Positions 43,346-54,255 of a DNA stretch of 64,000 bases are shown here, piece by piece. Position numbers and translations under genes: made by a program. Position 1 is the first letter of the stretch. Each line of letters begins with the position of its first letter. Source of the stretch: Acer yangbiense (taxonomy: Eukaryota; Streptophyta; Magnoliopsida; Sapindales; Sapindaceae); NCBI GenBank assembly GCA_008009225.1, contig CM017762.1:54451078-54515077 (forward strand), given 5' to 3'. The notes under the pieces were generated by a model. The model did no database searches, was not told the DNA's origin, and was given only the letters and a program-made list of their open reading frames with translations.

Positions 43346-45841
43346 ATGGCTGCTGAAGCCCTTGTCTCTCCTATTGTTGGCCTTCTCTTAGGTAAGCTAG
43401 GTTCCTTTGCTTACCCACAATTTTCCTTGATTTCTGGTGTCAAAACTGACCTGCAAAAGCTCCAGACAACCTTAACCACCATCAACGCTGTTCTCTTAGA
43501 TGCCGAGGAACAACAGCTTCACAACCGTCAAGTGGGTGTTTGGCTGGAGGAGCTCAAGGATGTATGTTATGATGCAAAGGACGTGTTCGATGAATTTCAG
43601 GCTGAAGCTTTGCGAAGGCAAGTATTAGCAGAGCGAGGAAGCATTCCCAAAAAGGTATGCAATGCTCTCTCATGGCCTAAATCTCTTGCTTTTCGTTTTG
43701 ATATAGGCCATAAGATTAAGGACATTCGAGAAAGATTAGATGAAATTTCCGAGAACCAGACTAAGTTTGGTTTCACAAATAGAGTTGAAAATAGAATCAA
43801 TGTTCGTCGTCAGAGGGAAACACACTCCTTTGTCATTGCTTCTGAAATAATTGGTAGGGAAAAAGATAAGGAAGAAGTCATAAAACTGTTGATGGATTCG
43901 CCTGATGATAAAAATGTCTCTGTTATTCCTATTGTTGGAATTGCTGGTCTTGGAAAAACTGCACTTGCAAAATTGGTGTATAATGATAACATGATAGATG
44001 AATGTTTCAAATTGAAATTGTGGATATGTGTCTCGAATGATTTTGATGTGAAAAAAATTATGATAGATATTATCAAATCTGCAACTGATCAAACACACAA
44101 TGACATGAGTTTAGATCAATTGCAAAAAAAATTACGAGATGTTTTAACAGGCAAAAAGTATTTACTTGTTATGGATGATGTTTGGAATGATGATGTCAAC
44201 AAATGGAATGAATTCAAAATTTTATTGTTAGGTGGGGTAAATGGAAGTAAAATCCTAGTAACTACTCGTAGCAATCGAGTTGCCTCAATTATGGGCACCT
44301 TGAAAGGTGCTTATGCTAGTACCGGGTATCACTTAGAAGGTCTTCCCTACGAGTGTTGTTTGTCTTTATTTAAAAAGTGTGCATTCAAAGAAAAAGAAGA
44401 AGAAAAGTTTCCAAACCTTGTAAAAATTGGGGGAGAGATTGTGAAAAAATGTGGAGGAGTTCCACTAGCGGTGAAAACATTAGGAGGCTTACTTTATTCA
44501 TCAAATGATGAAAATCAATGGAAAGATGTGAAAGATAGTGAGCTTTGGAATTTTGAGCAAAAGGAAGATGATATTTTACCTGCTTTAAAGCTAAGTTATG
44601 ACCAATTGACATCTTATTTAAAACAATGTTTTGTTTATTGTTCCACCTTTCCAAAAGATTTTGTATTTAGAAACCATGTTTTGGTTCAATTTTGGATGGC
44701 ACAAGGGCTTCTCCAATCTCAAGAAGAAAATGAAGAGTTGGAAAAGATTGGTATGCAATACTTGAAGGAATTATTGTCAAGATCTTTCTTCCAAGATTTT
44801 GAAGAATTGGTAGGAGACCATGTTTTTTCTTTTAAAATGCATGATCTTATGCATGATCTTGCATTATCAATGGCTAAAAATGAGTGTGGGATAGTGGACT
44901 CCCATAGCCATTTTATTTCTAAAAAAGCACGACATTTGTCATTTGTTGAAGATAATATGATTAGAGATGGTGTTCCAAGCTGCTTGTCTGGCACAAATCG
45001 TTCGAGGACCATTTTTTTCCCATTTTCTAGTGTGGGACCTAACCAATCATTTGTTGAATCATGCATCTTAATGTTCCCATTCTTGCGGTATCTAGATTTA
45101 AGTTATGGTAGTTTTGTGTCGGTGCCAAAAAAGCTTGGTAATTTGAGGCATTTGAGATATCTCAACCTAGGAAAGAATGGTAAAATCAAGAAACTACCAA
45201 ACTCCATCTGCAAGCTGCAGAGTCTGCAAACTCTAAGATTGGGAGGATGTGAGGAACTACAAGAGTTGCCTCGAGACATAAGGTACCTAATTAGTCTTAG
45301 GTGGCTTGACTTTAGCACAAATCAAAAGTTTTTGCCACGTAATGGAATTGAGCGTTTGGATTCTCTTCGTTTGTTGTCTATTAACTCATGCAACAATTTA
45401 GAGTATTTAGTTGAAGATATCGGTAACCTCAAAGCCCTCCGGACATTGTTTATTGTGACATGCCCAAATCTAGTATCATTACCAAGTAGTATAAAACGCC
45501 TAAGCTCATTAGAGGAGTTGTATCTTGAGGATTGTGAAAAACTTAATCTTGATTGGGGAATGGGAACGGAAGAGGAAGACACTCATCGAGACCTCAACGG
45601 CACAAGGCCTCACCTTCGACTGCTTTATCTTTCAAAATTACCACAATTGGTTGTGTTGCCGCAATGGCTTCTTCGATGCTCGGCCAACACTTTACGGTTG
45701 TTGATCATTGAAGAATGTCCAAAAGTGGCATCTCTGCCGCAAGATATGCATGGCTTCACTGCTCTGAACAAAATTGAAATTGAAGGATGTCCGACACTTA
45801 GTGAAAGGTGCAAACAAGGATATCCCCAACATCCGTCTTGA
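43346..45841 (+). CDS. CNL-type disease-resistance protein with altered C-terminus (NLR3)
   Basis: An 831-residue coiled-coil NB-ARC-LRR receptor, a close paralog of NLR2 and starting with the same MAAEALVSPIV. The EDVID-like motif reads YDAKDVFDEF, with Lys where NLR2 has Glu. NB-ARC: P-loop GIAGLGKT 198-205, kinase 2 LLVMDDVW, RNBS-B KILVTTRSNR, CGGVPLAV and MHDLMHDLA all intact. Two changes mark the end. A 63-bp deletion between two TGTCC copies near 45716 removes one LRR (21 residues). A net 29-bp deletion near 45813 shifts the frame, replacing the usual tail (ending LDGDWIIK in NLR2) with QGYPQHPS; the old tail is still readable in another frame up to the TAA at 45862. The NB-ARC is apparently sound, so a product may be made, but recognition or autoinhibition could be changed. 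Confidence 0.92.
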   Translation: MAAEALVSPIVGLLLGKLGSFAYPQFSLISGVKTDLQKLQTTLTTINAVLLDAEEQQLHNRQVGVWLEELKDVCYDAKDVFDEFQAEALRRQVLAERGSIPKKVCNALSWPKSLAFRFDIGHKIKDIRERLDEISENQTKFGFTNRVENRINVRRQRETHSFVIASEIIGREKDKEEVIKLLMDSPDDKNVSVIPIVGIAGLGKTALAKLVYNDNMIDECFKLKLWICVSNDFDVKKIMIDIIKSATDQTHNDMSLDQLQKKLRDVLTGKKYLLVMDDVWNDDVNKWNEFKILLLGGVNGSKILVTTRSNRVASIMGTLKGAYASTGYHLEGLPYECCLSLFKKCAFKEKEEEKFPNLVKIGGEIVKKCGGVPLAVKTLGGLLYSSNDENQWKDVKDSELWNFEQKEDDILPALKLSYDQLTSYLKQCFVYCSTFPKDFVFRNHVLVQFWMAQGLLQSQEENEELEKIGMQYLKELLSRSFFQDFEELVGDHVFSFKMHDLMHDLALSMAKNECGIVDSHSHFISKKARHLSFVEDNMIRDGVPSCLSGTNRSRTIFFPFSSVGPNQSFVESCILMFPFLRYLDLSYGSFVSVPKKLGNLRHLRYLNLGKNGKIKKLPNSICKLQSLQTLRLGGCEELQELPRDIRYLISLRWLDFSTNQKFLPRNGIERLDSLRLLSINSCNNLEYLVEDIGNLKALRTLFIVTCPNLVSLPSSIKRLSSLEELYLEDCEKLNLDWGMGTEEEDTHRDLNGTRPHLRLLYLSKLPQLVVLPQWLLRCSANTLRLLIIEECPKVASLPQDMHGFTALNKIEIEGCPTLSERCKQGYPQHPS

Positions 45842-45984
45842 TGGCAATTTGATTATCAAGTAATTATCAGGTATTTTTATACCAATTTGTTCGAACTTAC
45901 TCCTTGTTTTTTTAACTTTTTTTTTTCGTTTTAAGCTACTTTATTATTGTTATTAATATTTTGAAATCTCTCTTATCTTTCTAG
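45842..45984 (+). other. NLR3 3' UTR start and first UTR intron
   Basis: The donor CAG/GTATTT and acceptor TTTCTAG line up with NLR2 at 10439-10547, and the intervening DNA is similar. The next UTR exon holds the DnaJ fragment. Confidence 0.5.
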
Positions 45985-45994
45985 GAAAGCAAGG

Positions 45995-46203
45995 TGGACG
46001 TGACGGGCATGACCTTCTACGACTTGCTGGGCATATCCGAGTCCGGAACACTGCCGGAGATAAAGCAGCTGGCCCGAAAGTACTGCCCGGACGTCTCGCC
46101 TCCGGATTGGGTCGAGGAGTGCGCTTCATTCGGGTCCGACTATGTCCAAGGGCCTTCACCTTGCTTTCTTTGCCAGAAGACGCTATCAAAACGACATGGT
46201 ATT
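45995..46203 (+). pseudogene. DnaJ20-like J-domain fragment
   Basis: A GC-rich fragment starting MTFYDLLGISESGTLPEIKQ, then LARKYCPDVSPPD, then, in the +2 frame, SKGLHLAFFARRRYQND. This order is that of chloroplast DnaJ20-type co-chaperones, whose J-domain activates Hsp70. The HPD motif has become CPD (46084-46092), about four residues are missing after IKQ, and the frame shifts between the VEE and SKGL segments, with part of the helix III region replaced. It cannot stimulate Hsp70. It sits in DNA homologous to the NLR2 3' UTR, where NLR2 has nothing like it, so it was inserted after the two NLR genes separated. Confidence 0.85.
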
Positions 46204-47104
46204 GTTTCTTTTCATTTTTATACGTTATCTTCTCTCATGTGTAATATTTTTTGTTCTCCACTTTTTATTGGGCTTTTATTTATTTATTTTTATTATGGGT
46301 TTTAATTATTGTTGTAAAAAATAAATAAATTGAGGTTTAATTAGGAATCAGATTGGTTTTTGAAGAATTTGTGATTTCTTGCTGATTTGTTGGTTGCGGT
46401 TCTCTGTTTGGTTGCTGAGAAAAGGGTGGAAAGAAGTATGAATAATTTCAAATGTTTTTCTTATAAGATTAATAGATTGTTGCCTCTATATGGTCAATTT
46501 TTTGCTTGAAGAAAAATTGCTAAATGGAAAACTTAGGGTTTTTTCATTTGTAATCCTATTACACTTCTCTTTCTGTAGCCAAGAAATGCATAAATTTTGA
46601 TGAAAAATGTAGTGTAATTGGTGTTACGATTAGCTCAAAATATAAAAAATTCTGATAATTTTTTATTTTAATTTTATAATTTTATGAGATGGTATTCGAA
46701 TCATTTCCTATTCCTGAATCTCACAATTGTATTACTGTTTTTAAGAATTATGCTGATCATGATTCACGAATCAAATGTCTTACAAAAAATTGATTCCTTT
46801 TCGTTTTGTTCCTGTAAAGAGTGTTTTTTAATTTAGATTTCCTTTTATCATCATACTTTGCAGTTTAATTTGATTGAGTGATGTACTGATGTTTTCACTG
46901 GGAGTTTTAAATCTTGTTTTGTGATTGGTATTATTTATTGATAGTTTGATACTCTTAATGGGTCACCGATTTCTTGTTTGATCCTAGACAAACAACTAAA
47001 ATATGTATATATACATATATATATTTAATTTTTTATAAGCTTTAAAATCATGTAAAGAATTTAAACATGTTATGCTTGAGTAGTGGAGTTACAACTTACA
47101 CTTA
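46204..47104. other. AT-rich DNA after the DnaJ fragment
   Basis: No gene is seen. Homology to the NLR2 3' flank resumes at about 47065 (ACATGTTATGCTTGA..GTTACAACTTACA, compare 10669-10705), so 45990-47060 is inserted DNA. It reads like an intron or UTR and may have arrived with the DnaJ piece. Confidence 0.45.
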
Positions 47105-48087
47105 GGCTATGTTTGGTATTGCTTTACTTAAGAAAAAATCTACTTATAGCTTCACTTAAGAAACAATCAATTTAAGAAAAAGTTGGTAAGTGTTTGGTAA
47201 ACTAAATTTTAAAATTGCTTAACTTTTGAAAGGATGGAAAATGTATTGAATTAAATTACTAAAATAGACATCATCACTAAGTTGCTGAGTCAACTCGGCT
47301 GAGTCAACTCACTCACTCAAGCTTTGTTAATGGAATCTCTGCAACTCAAGCTCCAAATCCGCCACCGTCTCCTGCCTCTATGCAATATCGGCGTATCTCC
47401 TAATCCTGTTGCAGCTGGCGTTTCCGTCGCACGGCGGAGTCTCCTCCTCCGGGTCGACGGAGATTGTTGTATGTATAAATTCGCCAAGTAGACACGTCAC
47501 CAAAGGAGTCAATAAATGATGAAGAAAAGGTTGCCACGTCACTCGTTGACCGGGTCAAGGGAGAAAATGTGGCCAGTCAGAATATCAACGTCTTAAATCA
47601 ATAGTCAAAGATGTGATCGCCAGAGCTAGATATATACTCGCCAAAGGTAGAAACGTGGTCACCGAAGGATAATACCCAGGAGTGAAGGTGCTCGCTGCAT
47701 CAGCATACTGGGCCCAAAGCGACTCGGCAGAAACACAGAAATAAAACCCTAACTTCTAGAAGACCCATAGCAACAAGGAATCATAAAAAGGAAAAGAGAT
47801 AGAGCATATCCAGATCCGTGACAACATGAGAATCCTAGTACGAATCAAATGGGGAATCCTACCACCAACACGGCTAAAAACAGGGGGAAACCCTAATTAA
47901 CATATATAAATAGAACCATCTATCCCATGAGAAAGAGGTTCGAATACCTAGAGAGAAAAGAGCAATTGTATGAGAGATATGAGTGTGTAACAAAGCAATA
48001 GAATCGAGTATTATCTTTCTGCCCTTTGGGGCGCCGTGGTTTTTTTCAATTCAAGGGTTTTCCACGTAAAAACTGTCTCTTGCATGC

Positions 48088-50592
48088 ATTCTTGACGACA
48101 CGTCGTTGCGATGTCGGTCAAAAGATGAACATTTAAGTTCGACCTCGTTAGCGCGCGAGTCACAGGGACTAGCACAGCGGCAAGTGAGGGTATCGTTCCG
48201 CAGGGAGGTGGGATCCGCCGACCGTCACCGGTTCTAGCTATTATTACAACACTCCGAGAGAACTCGTGTGTTGCGGTTGCGGAAAAGTAAGTAATAATAT
48301 AAATAAATAAATAAACTAACTACCATAATATATACATGGATAGAATGGAATGGAGAGATGCATGAAATGTGGTTACACTAGGGCAATGACTCAACCGTAA
48401 CAATCCTCCTAATTAAGCACTAGACTCACTTTGTCCCTCAATATGCAAGTATATCATAGGCTCGTGTCCCTTTAATTGATCTCTAATCTCTCTCGAGTCG
48501 TAGAAATCACATCCACACATACAAAGTACACATGAATTCATTAAGTGCCGTGGCACACACACAAGAGCCCTGTATGCCAGCCTAGTGTATCTCTCACTGT
48601 CTGGTCATATACAGTGGTTATTTCGTTGGGCATGTAATGCACAACTGCGTGGGCCATACTACAGCCAATAATTCATTCACAATGGCTAACCAAATACGGG
48701 ATGGCAACCAAGTGAAAGCATTAAGAATACGAGATACCCATACAACACATATGTTATATGCTCGTGTCCCCTTAATTAATCTCTAATCTCTCTCGATGTC
48801 TTAGAGATTACATCCATGCATAAATGCTTAGATTCATTAAGGACTGTGGGACACACACGCGAGCTCTACACGCCAGCTCTACACGCCAGCCTAGTGTATC
48901 TCTCACTGTCTGGTCAAATGTAGAGGATATCATGCTGGACATGTTAATGTGAACCACGCAATATATAACACATAGCCTAAATATCATCCACAAGGTGGCT
49001 AACCGGGTGAAAGCATTAAGCAATGAAATACCCATATAACTACACAAGCACAAGAGGAATTCAGTTTGTCTTTACTCTAGATACGGATTCGGTTTTATCA
49101 ATCTCCCTAGGATGGCTAGACATGGAAACAAGCTTACCAAACAACTACATGCAACAAGTTGATTTCTTTACATTAAGACCATTCAATTTAAGCTAGGGGT
49201 TCATTCTCTTGATTTGGGAATTATCCCTAAATCAATTCATCACCCAACCCAAGCCATTGGTGAGCAATTGTGCCTTTGAAACAAAGACCCATTAAGTACA
49301 AGAATATAGAACCAAAGTCTAATTTAGCAAATACATGCATCAATCAAACTTCTCCCACTCTTTAGAGATAATACTCAACACTCAAATCATTCTATACATG
49401 GTATTTTGGATCATCCATCAATCAATCAACAATCATGGGATGTTAAATTACTCTACTCCTAAATTAAATTACACTACTCCTAATCCCATTCATGGACACA
49501 TATCAATTTAGACCCATCACACACATGAATATCACAACAAGAGATTTAATCATGAATAAAACAAAGAGTAGAACAAAACTCAAAGAACATAAGAGCAATC
49601 ATACATATATTGCAATAATTGTAGGTTTACAAAATCCCCAAATTGGTGGTTACACAATTAAGAAAACAAGAAATATAAAGAGAATGAGTAAAAGGAGATA
49701 CAACCCTTGAAGAAATTCCTCCAAGAGCTTCTTTCCATGCTTGGCTCAAAATTGGTCAAAAACCTCTCCTATCTCCTTGCAATCTACTCTCAATTGTGGT
49801 AGAGGAAGTGAAAAACGTGGTGGTGGTGATGTATGGTAGCCTCCCATGGAGGAAAAACCTCCATGGGAGCTTGGATCCTCTCCTTATTTGGTGAGAAAGT
49901 GAAGAAACTGCAGAAAATGGAAGAGAGAGAGAGAGTGGAGCGGAAGAGAGAGAGAGGGGGGTTGTGGATTCTGGAAAAACTGATGAGAGGAAAGAAAATG
50001 GGGATATTTATAGTGTTGAGGAGATTAGGGCAGAAATGGGGGAAAGGACAAAAATGCCCTTAAGTGGCTGAAAATTGGGCATTTCGCGGATGGGTTTCCA
50101 GCAGCGCGCACCGTTACGGAAACGGGCATAACTTTCTCCAAAAATGTCGGAATCGCAATCTTGAAGAACCGTTGGAAAGAAGACTTCTGGACCTTTCCAA
50201 CCATATAAAGAACGAAACCCAGTTCGATTGGAGGAGAGAGATATGGGCCCCGAAAGTTGAGCATTCTGCAGGAAGCTTTCGTTGAAATTCCGCGCCTTGT
50301 TTTGCGCCCTATTCTGCGCCCTAGGGCGCCGATTTACAAAAAGTGGGTCTTCTGGTCCCTTTCTGCTCCCTAAACGGCGGCCCCTAATCACCGAATTAGG
50401 GAGCAAAATTGAACTTTTAAAAATTGCACTTTTGCCCCAATATTTTGCCATTTTTGCACTATAGCCCCTATGATGAAAAATAACCTGAAACACTTATTTA
50501 AGCCGTTAAATACCCGGTTTTACCCGGGAAACAAGCATAAAAGATAAAAGTAAGGGGCTACACAACGTGTAAAAATAAGAGTTATCAATTCT
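48088..50592. mobile_element. Nested 2.5-kb TG...CA element, probably a solo LTR
   Basis: Spans 48093-50587, starting TGACGACACGTCG and ending GAGTTATCA, with ATTCT at both sides (48088-48092, 50588-50592). These are LTR-type ends with a 5-bp target duplication. I found no internal copy of the terminal sequence and no gag or pol, so a solo LTR of a large Gypsy element is likeliest; a LARD-like unit is the alternative. Its orientation cannot be settled. It contains a block GGCAAGTGAGGGTATCG..GCAGGGAGG and two diverged 300-bp direct repeats. Confidence 0.75.
48452..49045. repeat. Two diverged 300-bp direct repeats
   Basis: 48452-48748 and 48749-49045 share GCTCGTGTCCC, TTAAT(T)ATCTCTAATCTCTCTC, GCCAGCCTAGTGTATCTC, CACTGTCTGGTCA and GTGAAAGCATTAAG in the same order. 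Confidence 0.8.
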
Positions 50593-50728
50593 TGATTTTC
50601 TCGTTTTAAACTGAATTAATATAACTGTTGAGTGCGTGGCAATCCAAATTTCACCGTCAACAATTGGCGCTAGAAGGAGGGGAGTTTATAGAGCAGAAAC
50701 TTCGAGGAACCCTTGCGAATTGAAGAAT

Positions 50729-52108
50729 ATGAACAACGACAGTGACAGAGATGGTAACTTTAGCGGAGATCTAATTGTTGATCCAACTGCACCGACGGGA
50801 GATAGGGCGGTGGCGATCGGGGAACAATCGGCAGCAATACCAGGAACTAGGGCAGCCGACCCCGGGGTTCTGCAGCACTTTCAAACTACATTGATAAACC
50901 TAATCAGCGAGGCTAGCAAAATAGGGCTTTCGCTGCCCTTAGGGTTGGGAATTTCTTCCCCTTACGAGTTAACCACTCCCGGAATCCGTCCACCCGGAAG
51001 ACTGCGGTTGGAAGTTCACATTGCAACCCCTGATGCTCAAGCAAGACAATCCACTGAAGAGACTCCCCAGGATCACCCTGAGGATTTCGAAGGGGGAAAA
51101 CAAAGGAAGGGAAAAGGTGTGATGAATGAAGAATCTAGGGAGGAACGAGACCAGATACGAACACATGGGGTCAATTCCAGCGACACTTACCAAAGGAACC
51201 GGCGGAGACACCGTTTTATCTCATCTGAAGATAAGAGTCCTCGTCCCCGAAGGGAATTATGATCCAAAAGAGCACGACGAAGGAGATCCGAAAGCACAGA
51301 AGATTGAAGGAGCCTGGATGATAGAGGCAATCATGGGAGAATGACAATCAAAAGCAGACTCGATCCAGAAGGAGAACCAACTGGCCAGCGAGATATCACC
51401 CTACAAGAGCTATCAAGAAAGGTTTCAGCGATGGCACAAAAATATGGTCGTAACGTATCTTCGGATGATGAATCAGATAGCCCATTCATCAATAACATTG
51501 CTCGCACCCAATTTCCAGACAGATTTAGAATGCCAACCATTGAGCAGTATAAGGAGAACAGGGATCCGAAGGAACATGTTCGCCGATTCCGTAATATCAT
51601 GGCCCAGTATTCATCTAATGACGGGCTGTTGTGCCTGACCTTCTCGTAAACATTTGGTGACCTCGCCTCCAGGTGGTTTGGAAGACTCCCAAACGGAAGT
51701 ATAAGTAGTTTTTCGAACCTCAGCAAAGCATTCATAAGGCAGTTCATGGGGAGCGTCCAGAGAAGAAAATCACTCGCTCACCTATCAAATTTGAAGCATG
51801 AGCGCAATGAGTCAATCAAGAAATACATGGCAAGATTCGGGAAGGAGGTTGCTCAAATCGAGGACGCCAGTGATGTAGCTGTGATCGTCACCTTCACCAA
51901 TGGGTTACAAAGTGGGCGATTATCTTTTGACTTGCGAAGAGAGATACCGAAAACTTATGAGGAAATGATGGAGATAGTTGGCGACTATGCATTGGCAGAA
52001 GAAGAAGAAGTAGCACAAGGGGGTAGCTACGTACACATCCAAGAGAAAGCAAAGGAAACGCTCGAGCCAATAGGTTTCGAGGAAGGTACAACCATTACAC
52101 CCCTTTAA
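50729..52108 (+). pseudogene. Retrotransposon gag
   Basis: The capsid precursor of the Tat-type element. The likely start is MNNDSDRDGNFSG. A gag domain follows from about 51480 (RFRMPTIEQYKENRDPKEH, RRKSLAHLSNLKHERNES, FTNGLQSGRLSFDLR). Stops interrupt the frame at 51260 and 51648, and a frameshift lies close to 52090-52110, before the pol frame. The zinc knuckle, CRFHKDHVHETSKC, falls at the start of the next frame (about 52209-52250). Confidence 0.85.
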
Positions 52109-52134
52109 CCGGCGATCAGGAAGAAATACTTTCT

Positions 52135-54255
52135 GTGGTAGAAGACAAAAGACTTGCTAAATACCCTCGACAGCAATCAGCAAATGCCAGGAAAGATACT
52201 ACCAAATACTGTCGATTTCACAAAGATCATGTGCATGAAACTTCAAAGTGTTTCCAGCTGCGTGATCACATTGAAAGCTTGATCAGAGATGGGCACCTGA
52301 AGGACTTCTCTTTGAGAGGGGACAACCAGGGTGGTCGCCAGAATAACCGCCAAGGAAATGGGCAGGAAAGGAAGAGTCCAAGAAGAAACAGCCCTAACGC
52401 CACTATAAACACCATTTTTGGCGGACCTCATACTGGGAGAAGCAATCGAGAAAGGATGTCAGAAGTCCGAGAAGTAATGTATGAAAGCAGAAGCATGGAG
52501 ATTAATTATGTGCAAAGAAACCCCAAGAAAGGAATAGAAGGGCATGATCCCATAACATTTACAGCAGAAGACTCAGACGGAATTGATGCAAAGCCTAACG
52601 ATGCAATCGTAGTAGGGGTTCGAATAGCCCATAGGGATGTCCTTCGGGTAATGATTGACAACGGAAGTTCAGCTGATATTTTAAATGTTAGGGTATACGA
52701 TGAGTTACGGCTGGACAGAAAAGATCTTGAACCTTTGCATGTGCTGTTGAAAGGTTTCGGGGGTGCAGAAGTGAGATCATTAGGAACTGTGAAGTTGCCG
52801 GTGAGGTTCGGTACAGCACCATGCCGGCGAACAATCCTATTGGACTTTGTTGTAGTCGACATCCATAATTGGCCGTATAATGCTTTGTTTGGTCGACTGT
52901 TTCTCAACAAAGCTCGAGCCGTCACTTCAACCCACGCGTTAAAAGTAAAATTCCCCACAGAATTTGGAGTTGGAGAATTGAAAGGGTCACAGGAGATGGC
53001 ACGCCGCGCCAACCTATCAATCTTTAAGGATAAGGCCGGGATGGAGACCTTAAGCATATTCGAGGTGGACAACGAAGTGCAGGAGGACAATCCAGAAACT
53101 TTTGAATTGGACCCAAGGGACAAAACGAGCAGAGAAAAGGAGGAGTCGACTGAATCGATTGTTTTAAACAAAGCTGAACCGGACAAAACAGTCAAGATTG
53201 GGGCAAGACTGACCGAACAAGTTGAGAGAGATGTGATAAACTTGTTAAGAGAATACAAGGAGATTTTCGCTTGGAGCCATGAAGACATGCCAGGGATTGA
53301 AAGAAGCGTGATTTCACACAACCTGGCTATAAACGAAAATTTCCTTGTAGTGCAAAAGAGGAGAAGCTTTAACCCAGAAAGAAGTGCGGCAATAAAAGAA
53401 GAGGTGTCTAAGTTACTCGCCGCGGGATCAATCAGAGAGGTTAAGTATCCGGAATGGGTAGCGAATGTAGTTCTGGTGAAAAAGAAGAACAGCCAATGGA
53501 GGATGTGCATCGACTTCACCGATTTGAACAAAACTTGCCCCAAGGACAGTTTCCCACTACCAAGAATTGACCAGCTGGTCGATGCAACATCTGGACATGA
53601 AACGTTAAGCTTCATGGACGCATATTCAGGATACAACCAGATAAAAATGTACAAACCAGATGAGGAAAAAATAGCGTTCACCACAGATCAAGGATTATAC
53701 TGTTACACAGTCATGCCATTCGGTTTGAAAAACGTTGGAGCAACTTATCAGCGCTTAGTCAACAAAATGTTCGTCAGGCAAATAGGAAGAAATATGAGAA
53801 ATATGGAGGTGTATGTCGATGATATGCTGACAAAAAGCATCACAGCGGATAAGCATATAGATGACCTAAGAGAGACATTCGAGGTGTTGGTGAGGTATGG
53901 AATGAAATTGAATCCGACAAAATGTGTGTTCGGCGTACCATCTGAAAGATTTCTAGGATATCAAGTGCATCAAAGAGGAATAGAGGTGAATCCCGAAAAA
54001 ATCCAAGCGCTGGCAGAAATGGTCTCTCCAAGAACTTTGAAAGACGTCCAAAGACTCATGGGATGCCTGGCATCGCTGAGTAGGTTCATAGCTAAATCAA
54101 CGGATCGATGCCTACCATTTTTTAAAGCCTTAAAGAAAGGAAAGGGAGTCGAGTGGAATGAGGATTGTGAAAGAGCTTTCTAGGCCTTGAAAGATTACCT
54201 TGGGCGGGCACCGCTGTTATCAAAGCCAGAAACAGGAGAAACACTGTATATGTAA
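52135..54255 (+). pseudogene. Retrotransposon protease and reverse transcriptase
   Basis: An open frame of 682 codons to 54183, then read-through needed at TAG (54181) and TAA (54253). The CCHC-like knuckle comes first, then aspartic protease MIDNGSSADIL (about 52650), then RT with KKKNSQWRMCIDFTDLN, FMDAYSGYNQIKM, MPFGLKNVGATYQR and the catalytic YVDDML near 53810. RT copies retrotransposon RNA into DNA in virus-like particles. The RT part itself appears intact. Confidence 0.9.

Larger units (their letters stand above)
47465..50662 (+). repeat. 5' LTR, split by a nested element
   Basis: LTR parts are 47465-48092 and 50593-50662. Removing the nested 2495-bp element and one ATTCT copy leaves 698 bp, the length of the 3' LTR. 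Confidence 0.92.

Noticed and set aside
50008..50493. Minus-strand frame of 161 codons in the nested TG...CA element
   Set aside because: No recognised motif, overlapping equally long frames on the other strand; noncoding LTR sequence is likelier.
52506..53684. Minus-strand frame of 392 codons opposite pol
   Set aside because: It is the mirror of the protease and RT coding sequence and has no domain; the real antisense gene lies further downstream.
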